Assembly: GCF_014649795.1 (NCBI RefSeq) | Contig: NZ_BMTS01000003.1 | Coordinates: 434,001 to 498,000, forward strand | Origin: Streptomyces melanogenes | GTDB taxonomy: Bacteria; Actinomycetota; Actinomycetes; Streptomycetales; Streptomycetaceae | Length of the DNA stretch: 64,000 bases | Reading direction: 5' to 3' | Shown: positions 55,268 through 63,332 of the stretch, piece by piece | Layout of the letters: every line of letters starts with the position of its first letter | Numbering within the stretch: the first letter of the stretch is position 1 | The notes under the pieces: model-generated | Database searches by the model: none | Told to the model about the DNA's origin: nothing | What the model saw: only the letters and a program-made list of their open reading frames with translations | Translations under genes and position numbers: made by a program

Positions 55268-57094
55268 ATGAAATCCCTGAAAAGAGCGACCGTGCGCGGG
55301 CGGCGGGGCCGGCGCCGCATCTCCGTCCTGTTCCTGGTGCTGGCCGTGCTGGCGGGCACCGCGTTCGCGGCCTCGGCCGCCGGGCCGGACGGCCGCCGGC
55401 CGCGGCCGGAATCGCTCGCACCGGCGGCGAACGTCAGCCGGGTGGGCCTCGCGGACTGGGCGAAGGCGCACCTCGCGGCGGACACCCGGCGCCGCGCGGC
55501 ACCGCCCCCGATCGTCAAGACGCTCCTGTCGACCGTGACGGACACCGTGCGCCGGCTCCTGGATGCGGCGCCGCCCGCCACGACCTCGACCTTGGTCCTG
55601 TACGACACCACGGGCCCCTACGGCTACCTCGGTGAGCTGTACGCCATGGCCACGGCGAACCTCGGCGGCCACTTCGGCACCGTGACCGCCAAGCCGGTCT
55701 CCCAGTACACCGCCGGGATGCTCGGCCAGTACACGGCGGCCGTCTACCTCGGCTCCACCTACTACGGCGGTGGCATCCCGGACGCCGTACCGGCCGCGTT
55801 CTACCAGGACGTGCAGGCCTCCACGACCCCGGTGACCTGGGTCGGGGACAACATCTGGAACATGGGCAACGCGGTGGGGGTCGCCCCGTTCACCCAGAAG
55901 TACGGCTGGGACCCGACCACCTCGTACTTCGAGGACGGCGGCTCCGTCGGCAACGTCACCCAGGTCACCTACGGCGGCCAGACCCTCACCCGGACGATCC
56001 CGGCCGGGCAGGACGGCGGTGTGCTGCGCCCCAACATCCTGACCGGGGCGGGTTATCCGGCGGTCACCAAGGTGGCCGAGGCGCTGGACTCGGCGAGCGG
56101 GAAGACCTTCCCGTGGGCGGTGCGGTCCGCCAACCTCACCTATGTCGGGGAGCTCCCCTTCGTGTACGTCTCCGAGAGCGACCGCGTGATCGCCTTCGAG
56201 GACATGCTGTACGACGCGCTGGCCCCCGGCACCGCCGCCCGCCACCGGGCGATGGTCCGCCTGGAGGACATCAGCCCCGACTCCGACCCGGCGCAGCTGC
56301 GGGCGATGGCGGACTACCTGTACTCCCAGCAGATCCCGTACGGCATCAACGTCATCCCGGTCTACACGGACCCCAGGGGCGTCTACAACGGCGGGACCCC
56401 GCAGACCGTGACGCTCGCGCAGCGGCCGCAGGTCGTCTCGGCGCTCCAGTACATGCTGGCGCGCGGCGCCGTGCTGATGGAGCACGGCTACACGCACCAG
56501 TACAGCAACGTCGACAACCCGTACACCGGGGTCACCGGCGACGACTTCGAGTTCTACCGGGCGCACGTCGACGCGGCGAACAACGTGGTCTACGACGGGC
56601 CGGTGGCCGAGGACTCCACGGCCTGGGCCCAGTCCCGGATCACCGCGGGCCTCGCGGCGTTCACCGCGGCCGGGCTGCCGCGCCCGCAGCTGTGGACCAC
56701 CCCGCACTACGCCGCCTCCGCCACGGACTACCACGTCTTCGCGCAGAACTACCCGTCCCGGCTGGAGCGTTCGCTGTACTTCGCGGGGACGCTGAGCGGT
56801 GGTACGGCGGACCCGAACCGGTTCATCGGCCAGTTCTTCCCGTACGTCGTCAACGACGTGTACGGGACGAAGGTGCTGCCCGAGAACATCGGGAACTATG
56901 AGCCCGTGGCGTACAACAACCATCCACCGCGGCTGCCCGCGGACCTGATCGCGTCGGCCAAGGCCAACCTGGCGGTCCGGGACGGCTTCGCGAGCTTCTT
57001 CTACCACCCCTACTATCCGGTCCAGCCGCTGAAGGACACGATCGACGGTATCAAGGCCCTCGGCTACACCTTCGTCAGCCCCGCGGCGCTGTGA
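55268..57094 (+). CDS. Secreted DUF2334 polysaccharide deacetylase-like protein
   Basis: 608 aa from the ATG at 55268, GAGGGGGG upstream. Sec signal peptide: Arg-rich start, helix ISVLFLVLAVLAGTAFAASA, cleavage near ASAAG. Then a linker, a domain with TLVLYDTTGPYGYLGEL, and the DUF2334 core: MVRLEDISPDSDPAQLRAM (metal Asp), GINVIPVYTDPRG, LMEHGYTHQYSNVDNPY (metal His pair), TTPHYAAS, FFYHPYYPVQPL. This family shares the carbohydrate-esterase NodB-like barrel and is found with exopolysaccharide genes. Likely deacetylates an extracellular amino-sugar polymer. Confidence 0.88.
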   Translation: MKSLKRATVRGRRGRRRISVLFLVLAVLAGTAFAASAAGPDGRRPRPESLAPAANVSRVGLADWAKAHLAADTRRRAAPPPIVKTLLSTVTDTVRRLLDAAPPATTSTLVLYDTTGPYGYLGELYAMATANLGGHFGTVTAKPVSQYTAGMLGQYTAAVYLGSTYYGGGIPDAVPAAFYQDVQASTTPVTWVGDNIWNMGNAVGVAPFTQKYGWDPTTSYFEDGGSVGNVTQVTYGGQTLTRTIPAGQDGGVLRPNILTGAGYPAVTKVAEALDSASGKTFPWAVRSANLTYVGELPFVYVSESDRVIAFEDMLYDALAPGTAARHRAMVRLEDISPDSDPAQLRAMADYLYSQQIPYGINVIPVYTDPRGVYNGGTPQTVTLAQRPQVVSALQYMLARGAVLMEHGYTHQYSNVDNPYTGVTGDDFEFYRAHVDAANNVVYDGPVAEDSTAWAQSRITAGLAAFTAAGLPRPQLWTTPHYAASATDYHVFAQNYPSRLERSLYFAGTLSGGTADPNRFIGQFFPYVVNDVYGTKVLPENIGNYEPVAYNNHPPRLPADLIASAKANLAVRDGFASFFYHPYYPVQPLKDTIDGIKALGYTFVSPAAL

Positions 57095-58140
57095 GCACCA
57101 CTCGAAAGAAGGCGGTCGCGGCTCTCGCCGCGGCCGCCGCGCTCGTGCTCGGGGGCTGCTCGGGGGAGCCGGGCGACGACTCCGCGCCCGGCCCGAGCCC
57201 GTCCGGGTCCGCCGCCGACGGGCGGGTGCGGGGCATGACCCTGCCGTCCTGGTCGGCGGACGACTACGACAGCCCGCGCGCCGAGGCGTATCTGCGGGAC
57301 ATCGCGCACACGGGGGCGCGCTGGGTCGTCTTCACGCCCACCTGGTACCAAACGAGCACCAAGGATTCGGAGCAGCGTCCCACCGAGGAGACCGCGAGCG
57401 ACGCGAGCGTGCGGCGGATCACCGCCCTGGCGCACCGGGCCGGGCTCAAGGTGATGCTGAAGCCGCACGTGGACCTGGTGGACGGCACCGACCGGGCGGA
57501 GATCCGCCCCGCCGACCGGGCGGCCTGGTTCGCCTCGTACGAGAAGTTCATCACGCACTACGCGGAGCTCGCGCGGGACACGGGCGCCGAACGGTTCGTG
57601 GTCGGCACCGAACTCGCGGGCGTCTCGGAGGACTTGGCGGCCTGGCGCAAGGTGATCGCGGCGGTCCGGGCGCGCTACCGGGAGCCGCTGACGTACGCGG
57701 CGAACTACGACGAGTACGCGCAGGTCCCCTTCTGGCCGGAGCTCGACGTCATCGGGATCGACGCGTACTGGCCGCTGGGGTCGGCCCCCACGGCGGACGC
57801 GGCGAAGCTGGGCCGGGCCTGGCGGCCGGTCGCGGACGAGCTGGCGGCCTTCTCCGGACGGCAGCACCGCAAGATCCTGTTCACCGAGGCCGGCTACACG
57901 AGCCAGCGCGGCTCGACGACGGCGCCGTACTCCTGGACGGTCAGCAAGCGCCAGGACACCGACGAACAGGCCGCCGGATACCGGGCGTTGCTGGACGCCT
58001 TCACGGACCGGGACTGGTGGGCCGGGGTGTGCTGGTGGATGTGGGACGACTGGCCGGACAGCGGGGAGACACCGGCGGGGCTGGCGTACACACCGCACGG
58101 GAAGCCGGCGGAGGAGGTGCTGCGGTCGCGCTGGGGGTGA
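57091..58140 (+). CDS. Glycoside-hydrolase-like lipoprotein (GH113-type barrel)
   Basis: 349 aa. Lipoprotein signal AAAALVLGGCSGEPG with lipobox LGGC. A TIM-barrel domain follows: VRGMTLPSWSADDYDSP, GARWVVFTPTWYQTST, LKVMLKPHVDLVDG, FVVGTELAGVSED (candidate acid Glu), LDVIGIDAYWPLGS and ILFTEAGYTSQRGS (candidate nucleophile Glu), WAGVCWWMWDDWPD. This resembles GH113 mannanases and related hydrolases. GTGA overlap with the deacetylase gene. It could trim or recognise the polymer; exact activity unknown. Confidence 0.85.
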   Translation: MSTTRKKAVAALAAAAALVLGGCSGEPGDDSAPGPSPSGSAADGRVRGMTLPSWSADDYDSPRAEAYLRDIAHTGARWVVFTPTWYQTSTKDSEQRPTEETASDASVRRITALAHRAGLKVMLKPHVDLVDGTDRAEIRPADRAAWFASYEKFITHYAELARDTGAERFVVGTELAGVSEDLAAWRKVIAAVRARYREPLTYAANYDEYAQVPFWPELDVIGIDAYWPLGSAPTADAAKLGRAWRPVADELAAFSGRQHRKILFTEAGYTSQRGSTTAPYSWTVSKRQDTDEQAAGYRALLDAFTDRDWWAGVCWWMWDDWPDSGETPAGLAYTPHGKPAEEVLRSRWG

Positions 58141-58156
58141 TCTGACGGCGCCACTA

Positions 58157-58171
58157 TTGACTAAAAGTCAA
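58157..58171. promoter_or_regulatory. AT-rich palindrome TTGACT-AAA-AGTCAA
   Basis: Perfect 6-bp arms around AAA in a very GC-rich context, 55 nt before the start of the 72-aa gene. Looks like an operator of a small regulator; identity unknown. Confidence 0.4.
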
Positions 58172-58226
58172 ATCGGTCGCACGCTCGGGACCGGACCGAT
58201 GCCGCCGCTGTCGCCGGGAGGTTTCC

Positions 58227-58445
58227 GTGAGCACCGAAGCGCTGTCACGACTGGGTGCGGAGCTGGGGGCGCCGCCACCGGAGGCCCTGGCGTCCCTGAC
58301 AGAGGATCAACTGGCGCTCCTGGCCTCGGCCTTGCGCGAGGAGCGGGCCTCGCGGGCCGCCGGTCTCGGCGAGGCCGCCGAGGAGGCGCTGAAGCTCGTC
58401 CCCGCGCTCGCCCGGGGTCCCGTCCGCCGCATCCTCTTCAAGTGA
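58227..58445 (+). CDS. Small helical protein (72 aa)
   Basis: 72 aa from the GTG at 58227, GGGAGG 7 nt upstream. Acidic/Ala-rich helices (LSRLGAELGAPPPEALASLT, QLALLASALREERASRA) and a basic end RGPVRRILFK. Four nt separate it from the solenoid gene, so the two are cotranscribed. No recognised domain; perhaps the partner of the next protein. Confidence 0.7.
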   Translation: MSTEALSRLGAELGAPPPEALASLTEDQLALLASALREERASRAAGLGEAAEEALKLVPALARGPVRRILFK

Positions 58446-58449
58446 GCCG

Positions 58450-59559
58450 GTGACCGACATGGACAAGCTCCTCGGCCGCGCCGAGACGGAGAAGATCGCC
58501 CGCCTGCTCGGCCGTGAACCGGACGAACTCGCGTTCCTGGCCGCGCTCCCCGCCGACGACCTGCGGCGGCTGCGCGAGCAGACCGTGGCCGCGCTGTTCG
58601 ACGGGACGCCGGAGATGCTGGACCGGATCGCCCGCGCCACGAAGCTGGTGCCCGCCGGGGTGGCGGCCGCGATCTCCCAGAAGGCGCTGGGGCCGCGGCT
58701 GGCGGCGGCGGTGGCGGGCAAACTGGAACCCGCCCGGGCGGCGGACATCATCGAGAAGCTGCCGGTGTCCTTCACCGCCGAGTCGTGCGCACACCTGGAC
58801 CCGCGCCGCATCCCCGGCATCGTGGACCGCCTCGACGAGAACCTCCTCGTACGCGTCTCGGTCGCCCTCGCCGAACGCGGCGACCACCTCACGATGGGCC
58901 GCTTCGTGGGCCACCTGCGCGACTCGGCCCTCGAACGGATCCTCCCGCAGGTAGAGGACAAGGTGGTGCTGAAAACGGGAAGCGTGATCGATCTCCCTCA
59001 ACACCTGAACCGCATAGTCGACTTGATGGGGGAGGAGCGCCTGGCGCGGGTCGTGGCGTCGGCGGCGGACGGCCTGTGGCCCGAGGCGCTGGCGGTCGCG
59101 GGCCTGGTGACGGGCGACCAGCGCACCCGCATCGCCACGCTGGCGGCCCGCCAGCCACCGGAACGCCTCGACTCACTCGTCCGCACGGTGGCCGCCCAGG
59201 ACCTGTGGGAGTCCCTGCTCCCCCTGGTGGCCCTCCTCTCCGAGGACGACCGCCGAGCAGTGGCCCTCCTCCCGTCCCTGAGCGACCCCGAGATCCTCAC
59301 CGGAATGGTCCCGGCGGTGGTGTCGACGGGCCTCTGGGCGGAGTTCCTCCCCCTGGTCGAGCTCCTCCCCACCGCCTCCCGCCAGACGATCGCGACCTCC
59401 GCGTCCACCCTCACGGACGACGACCTGGACGCGCTCGCCCGCGAGGTCGACAAACGCGACCTGTGGGAACTGGTGCTGCCGCTGGTCGAGTTGATGGACG
59501 ACGCGGCGAAGGAGCGGATCTTCACCCTGCCGTCGTTCCAGGACCAGACGCCCGGCTAG
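58450..59559 (+). CDS. Alpha-solenoid protein with 43-residue repeats
   Basis: 369 aa. N-terminal half has helix pairs reminiscent of the MgtE intracellular N domain (LAFLAALPADDLRRLREQTV, AADIIEKLPVSFTAESCAHL). The C-terminal half has four units with Leu-Trp at residues 209, 252, 295 and 338, an exact 43-residue period: LWPEALAVAGL, LWESLLPLVALL, LWAEFLPLVELL, LWELVLPLVELM. Soluble, no signal. The membrane domain of MgtE is absent, so it is not a transporter. A protein-binding scaffold is the safe description. Start could also be the ATG at 58459. Confidence 0.75.
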   Translation: MTDMDKLLGRAETEKIARLLGREPDELAFLAALPADDLRRLREQTVAALFDGTPEMLDRIARATKLVPAGVAAAISQKALGPRLAAAVAGKLEPARAADIIEKLPVSFTAESCAHLDPRRIPGIVDRLDENLLVRVSVALAERGDHLTMGRFVGHLRDSALERILPQVEDKVVLKTGSVIDLPQHLNRIVDLMGEERLARVVASAADGLWPEALAVAGLVTGDQRTRIATLAARQPPERLDSLVRTVAAQDLWESLLPLVALLSEDDRRAVALLPSLSDPEILTGMVPAVVSTGLWAEFLPLVELLPTASRQTIATSASTLTDDDLDALAREVDKRDLWELVLPLVELMDDAAKERIFTLPSFQDQTPG

Positions 59560-59641
59560 CCGGGACCGCTGCCGTACCCCTTGGCGTACGCTCTGCTCTT
59601 CCGCCGTACGCCCCGGGGTTCCGTGAACGGAGACGAGCAGC

Positions 59642-60361
59642 ATGGCAGCGATTTCCCTGCGGAAGGTCGAGCAGACCGCGCCCACGCTCGTCTCCCTCTA
59701 CAAGGCAGCCGCCGTCTCGCTGGAACACCACGGCTTGGCCGACGAGGAGGCCGCGGTCTACCTGGTCGTCGACTACTCGGGCTCGATGCGCCCGTACTAC
59801 AAGAACGGCAGCGTGCAGGCGCTCGCCGACCGGGTCCTGGGCCTGTCCGCGCACCTCGACGACGACGGCCGGGTCCCGGTGGTGTTCTTCTCCACGGACA
59901 TCGACGCGCAGGCCGAGATCGGCATCGAGAACCACCACGGCCGGATCGAGCGCATCGTCGCGAACCTCGGCCACATGGGGAGGACCAACTACCACCTGGC
60001 GATGGACGCGGTGATCGACCACTACCTGGAGAGCGGTGCCACCGCCCCCGCGCTCGTCGTCTTCCAGACCGACGGCGGCCCGAGCAGCAAGTTCGCCGCC
60101 GAGCGATACGTCTGCAAGGCTGCCGGGCTCCCGATGTTCTGGCAGTTCATCGGCTTCGGCGACCCCAAGAGCCGACAGTTCGACTTTCTGCGCAGGCTCG
60201 ATGAGCTGGCGGTCCCGGCGTTTCGCCCCGTCGACAACGCGGGGTTCTTTCATGCGGGCGCCGATCCGCGCCGGGTGACGGACGCGGAGCTCTACGACCG
60301 TCTCCTCGGGGAGTTCCCGCACTGGCTGAAGGCCGCGCGGGCGCAGGGGATCGTCCGGTGA
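59642..60361 (+). CDS. vWA-domain protein, TerF/TerY-like
   Basis: 239 aa, ATG with GGAG 9 nt upstream. Single von Willebrand A domain of the kind found in tellurium-resistance proteins: AVYLVVDYSGSMRPYYKNGS (MIDAS D-x-S-x-S), LGHMGRTNYHLAMDAVIDHY (MIDAS Thr), VVFQTDGGPSSKF (MIDAS Asp), FWQFIGFGDPKSRQFDFLRR. All metal-site residues are present. A role in stress response is inferred only from the family. It follows the solenoid gene by 82 nt. Confidence 0.88.
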   Translation: MAAISLRKVEQTAPTLVSLYKAAAVSLEHHGLADEEAAVYLVVDYSGSMRPYYKNGSVQALADRVLGLSAHLDDDGRVPVVFFSTDIDAQAEIGIENHHGRIERIVANLGHMGRTNYHLAMDAVIDHYLESGATAPALVVFQTDGGPSSKFAAERYVCKAAGLPMFWQFIGFGDPKSRQFDFLRRLDELAVPAFRPVDNAGFFHAGADPRRVTDAELYDRLLGEFPHWLKAARAQGIVR

Positions 60362-60413
60362 TGGCGGAGTAATCCAGACAGAAGGTGTCGGGTATCTGCG
60401 GTTTGCTGGGTGC

Positions 60414-60935
60414 ATGGCATCGCAGACGCAGACATTCCGCTGGAAAGAGTTCGAGGCCGCCGAGCCGTTGTTCGCCGAGGTCGTGCGGGAGCGCTTCCTC
60501 CTGTACAAGCACCATGTCCTGGCGACCCTGCGTGCGGACGGCAGCCCCCGGGTCACCGGTCTTGAGGTCGAGATCCGGGGCGGCGAGCTGTGGCTCGGCA
60601 TGATGCCGAACTCCCGCAAGGCGTACGACCTTCGCCGCGACCCGCGCTTCGCCGTGCAGGCGAATCCGGGGCCCGACGCGGAGATGGCCGACGGTGACGT
60701 CCGGATCAGCGGACGGGCGGTCGAGGTCGTCGACCCCGGGGAGCTCGCCCGGTACGCGGACGAGGTGCATCCGCCCGAGCCGTTCCTCCTCTTCCGGGCC
60801 GAGCTGACCGAGGTCGTCCACACGGGCATCGACAAGGAGACGGAGGAGATCGTCCTGCGGGCGTGGCGACCGGGGTCCGCTCTGCGGACGATCCGGCGGG
60901 GTGGTGGGATGGAGCCGCCTCGCGAGATCGCGTAG
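60414..60935 (+). CDS. Pyridoxamine-phosphate-oxidase-like flavin split-barrel protein
   Basis: 173 aa. FMN/F420-binding split barrel: ERFLLYKHHVLATLRADGSP (strand 1-2 with the R-x-D-G-S-P turn), VTGLEVEIRGGELWLGMMPN, SRKAYDLRRDPRFAVQA (phosphate-binding SRK), VRISGRAVEVVDPGE. Probably an oxidoreductase or cofactor-binding protein; it is not a true PdxH. Preceded by a 52-nt gap and followed by a repeat. Confidence 0.85.
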   Translation: MASQTQTFRWKEFEAAEPLFAEVVRERFLLYKHHVLATLRADGSPRVTGLEVEIRGGELWLGMMPNSRKAYDLRRDPRFAVQANPGPDAEMADGDVRISGRAVEVVDPGELARYADEVHPPEPFLLFRAELTEVVHTGIDKETEEIVLRAWRPGSALRTIRRGGGMEPPREIA

Positions 60936-60960
60936 GCGCTCCGCTGGGAGGGCGGTTATT

Positions 60961-61108
60961 CGTCTGCGAGTCCGCTGTGGCTGGTCGCGCAGTTCCCCGC
61001 GCCCCTGAAGATGCCGCTGCGCGGCAATCACCTGGGGCGCCCCGCAGGGGCGCATTTAAGGGGCGCGGGGAACTGCGCGACCAGCCACCCACCGGCCCGC
61101 AGACGAAC
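60961..61108. repeat. Nested palindromic repeat copy
   Basis: Inner arms 60979-61006 and 61059-61086 are perfect over 28 nt. The centre CCGCTGCGCGG is as in the copy at 25957. Outer arm right GGCCCGCAGACGAA. It fills the gap between convergent genes. Confidence 0.88.
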
Positions 61109-61114
61109 GGCACT

Positions 61115-62113
61115 CTAGGGGTGCGCCGCCAGTATCTCCGCCCGGCACTCCGCCGGTGTGCCCCACGCGTCCCGTAGCGGCCTGGCCTTGCGTAGCCACA
61201 GGGAGAGGTCCAGTTCCTCGGTGTATCCGATCGCGCCGTGGAGCTGGAGCGCGGCCCGGGACGACGCGTACGCCGCCTCGCCCGCCGCCGCCTTCGCCGC
61301 CGCGAGGTCGGCCGGGGCGAGGGTGAGCGCCGCCCCGTACACCAGCGGCCGTGCGAACTCCACCGCCAGCAGCGTGTCCGCGAGGCGGTGCTTGACCGCC
61401 TGGAACGAGCCGATCGGCACGCCGAACTGGGTGCGCTGCTTGACGTACGCGACCGTCCGCCGCAGCAACTCCTCCGCCACCCCGACCGCCTGCGCGGCCG
61501 CCGCCAGCCGCGCCCAGCGGACCGCGCACCCGACCGCCTCGGCCAACAGCGGCCCGGCGGCGAGGAGTTCCCCGCCGGGGTCGGGGCGGGCGAGCCGCCG
61601 CGCCGGGTCGAGGGACGGGTGGACCGGCCCGTGGCCGGGGGCTAGCCGGAGCTCGGGCCCGGTCGCTCCGGCCTTCACCACCAGCACCACATCCGCCCCC
61701 TCCGCATCCAGCACATACCCCCCGCCCCCCGGCACCCCCAGCGTGACCACACTCTCGCCCGTCAGCACGCCCGGCAGCAGGCGCTTGGCCGGGGCGGGGT
61801 CGCCCGCGTCCGCCAGGTGGGACAGCAGGGCCGTCACCGCCGCCGTCTCCACCAGCGGGCCCGGTACCGCGTGGCGGCCCAGCTCGCGGTAGGCGAGGGC
61901 CAGTTCAACCGGGAGGCGGCCCATGCCGTCCTGCGCCTCCGGGGCCGCCAGCGCGAACACCCCCGCCTCGGCGAGCCGCGCCCACAGCGCCCGACCGGGC
62001 CCCGGGTCCCCGGCCGACCAGGACCGTACGACCGAGGGGGTGTCCGAGGCGGTCAGGAGGGCGTCCAGGGAGCGGGTGAAGTCGCGCTGCTCGGCGGTCG
62101 GCAGAAACCTCAT
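61115..62113 (-). CDS. Acyl-CoA dehydrogenase, short subunit
   Basis: 332 aa, clearly shorter than the 380-aa standard. ACAD marks remain: FALAAPEAQDGMGRLPVELA, WARLAAAAQAVGVAEELLRR, TVAYVKQRTQFGVPIGSFQAV and LQLHGAIGYTEELDLSLWL. The middle domain is reduced. Its ATG overlaps the stop of the full-length ACAD gene (4 nt). Adjacent long/short ACAD pairs in actinobacteria form alpha2beta2 enzymes, often acting on steroid or other bulky CoA esters; the substrate here is unknown. Confidence 0.88.
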   Translation of the reverse strand: MRFLPTAEQRDFTRSLDALLTASDTPSVVRSWSAGDPGPGRALWARLAEAGVFALAAPEAQDGMGRLPVELALAYRELGRHAVPGPLVETAAVTALLSHLADAGDPAPAKRLLPGVLTGESVVTLGVPGGGGYVLDAEGADVVLVVKAGATGPELRLAPGHGPVHPSLDPARRLARPDPGGELLAAGPLLAEAVGCAVRWARLAAAAQAVGVAEELLRRTVAYVKQRTQFGVPIGSFQAVKHRLADTLLAVEFARPLVYGAALTLAPADLAAAKAAAGEAAYASSRAALQLHGAIGYTEELDLSLWLRKARPLRDAWGTPAECRAEILAAHP

Positions 62114-63255
62114 CGGCGGCCCTTCGGGAGGCCGAGCAGCCGCTCGGCGACGATGTCGCGCTGGATCTCGTTCGTACCGGCGTAGATGGGGCCGGCGAGC
62201 GCGAAGATGTATCCCTCTCCCCAGCCGCCCGCCAGATCAGTCAACTCGGCCTCCGCGCCCAGTAGTTCCAGCGCCGTCTCGTGCAGCTCTATGTCGTACT
62301 CCGACCAGAACAGCTTGTTCAGGCTCGACTCCGCGCCCATCTCCCCGCCCGCCGCGAAACGGGACGCGCCCGCGTACGTGAACAGCTGGTAGGCCCGCGC
62401 CCCGATCACCGCGTCCGCCACCCGGTCGCGCGCCCCCCGGTCCTCGCCGCGCTCGCGCCACAGCCGTACGAGCCGGTCGGCGGCGGCCAGGAAGCGGCCG
62501 GGGGAGCGCAGGGTCAGCCCGCGCTCGTCGCCGGTCGTCGACATCGCGATGCGCCAGCCCTGGCCCGGCTCCCCGATGACGTCCTCGTCGGGGACGAACA
62601 CCTCGTCCAGGAACAGCTCCGCGAACGCCGGTCTGCCGTCGAGGCGGCCGATCGGGCGGACGGTCACCCCGGGAGCCCGCAGGTCGAACATCAGGTAGGT
62701 CAGGCCCTGGTGGGGCCGGGGCGCCACCGGGTCCGTACGGAAGATGCCGAAGGCGCGGTCGGCGAACGCGGCCCGCGACGACCACGTCTTCTGCCCCGTG
62801 AGCAGCCAGCCCCCGTCCGTGCGCACGGCCCGCGACCGCAGCGACGCCAGGTCCGACCCGGCCTCCGGCTCCGACCAGGCCTGCGCCCACACCACCGCCC
62901 CGCGCGCCATCTCCGGCAGGATCCGGGCGCGCTGCTCCTCGCTGCCGTGGTCGAAGAGCGTCGGCGCGAGCAGGCTGATGCCGTTCTGGGAGACCCGGCC
63001 GGGCGCGCCCGCCGCCCAGTACTCCTCCTCGAAGGCCAGCCACCGGAAGATGTCGGCGCCCCGGCCCCCGAACCGCTCGGGCCAGGAGACGGCCGACCAC
63101 CGCCCGGCGTACAGCTCGGCCTCCCACTCCCGGTGCGCGGCGAAGCCCTCCGCCGTCTCCAGGGAGGGGAGCGGTGCATCCGGCACATGGGCCGCGAGCC
63201 ACTCGCGCGCCTCGGCGCGGAAGGCGTCCTCCTCGGCCGTGTGGTCCAAGTCCAT
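62110..63255 (-). CDS. Acyl-CoA dehydrogenase, full-length subunit
   Basis: 381 aa. FAD-dependent dehydrogenation of acyl-CoA. Seen: VSWPERFGGRGADIFRWL, WAQAWSEPEAGSDLASLRSR, GWLLTGQKTWSSRAAFADRA, GWRIAMSTTGDERGL, and the end AGPIYAGTNEIQRDIVAERL. Where MCAD has the catalytic Glu (YEGT) this reads YAGT, so the base must come from elsewhere or from the partner subunit, as in heterotetrameric FadE enzymes. Divergent from the SDR gene across a 77-nt gap. Confidence 0.9.
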   Translation of the reverse strand: MDLDHTAEEDAFRAEAREWLAAHVPDAPLPSLETAEGFAAHREWEAELYAGRWSAVSWPERFGGRGADIFRWLAFEEEYWAAGAPGRVSQNGISLLAPTLFDHGSEEQRARILPEMARGAVVWAQAWSEPEAGSDLASLRSRAVRTDGGWLLTGQKTWSSRAAFADRAFGIFRTDPVAPRPHQGLTYLMFDLRAPGVTVRPIGRLDGRPAFAELFLDEVFVPDEDVIGEPGQGWRIAMSTTGDERGLTLRSPGRFLAAADRLVRLWRERGEDRGARDRVADAVIGARAYQLFTYAGASRFAAGGEMGAESSLNKLFWSEYDIELHETALELLGAEAELTDLAGGWGEGYIFALAGPIYAGTNEIQRDIVAERLLGLPKGRR

Positions 63256-63300
63256 TGCGGGGCCCGCCCCTTCGCGACCGTTCCCTGACCCAGCCGTTCC

Positions 63301-63318
63301 CTAACAAGTGTTTGGTAG
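63301..63318. promoter_or_regulatory. Candidate TetR-type operator
   Basis: CTAACAA-GTGT-TTGGTAG: arms match at 6 of 7 positions. Lies in the 77-nt divergent gap, 15 nt before the SDR start. Similar sites are bound by TetR-type regulators of lipid catabolism, which fits both flanking genes. Confidence 0.5.
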
Positions 63319-63332
63319 GTTAGCCTGCGGGC

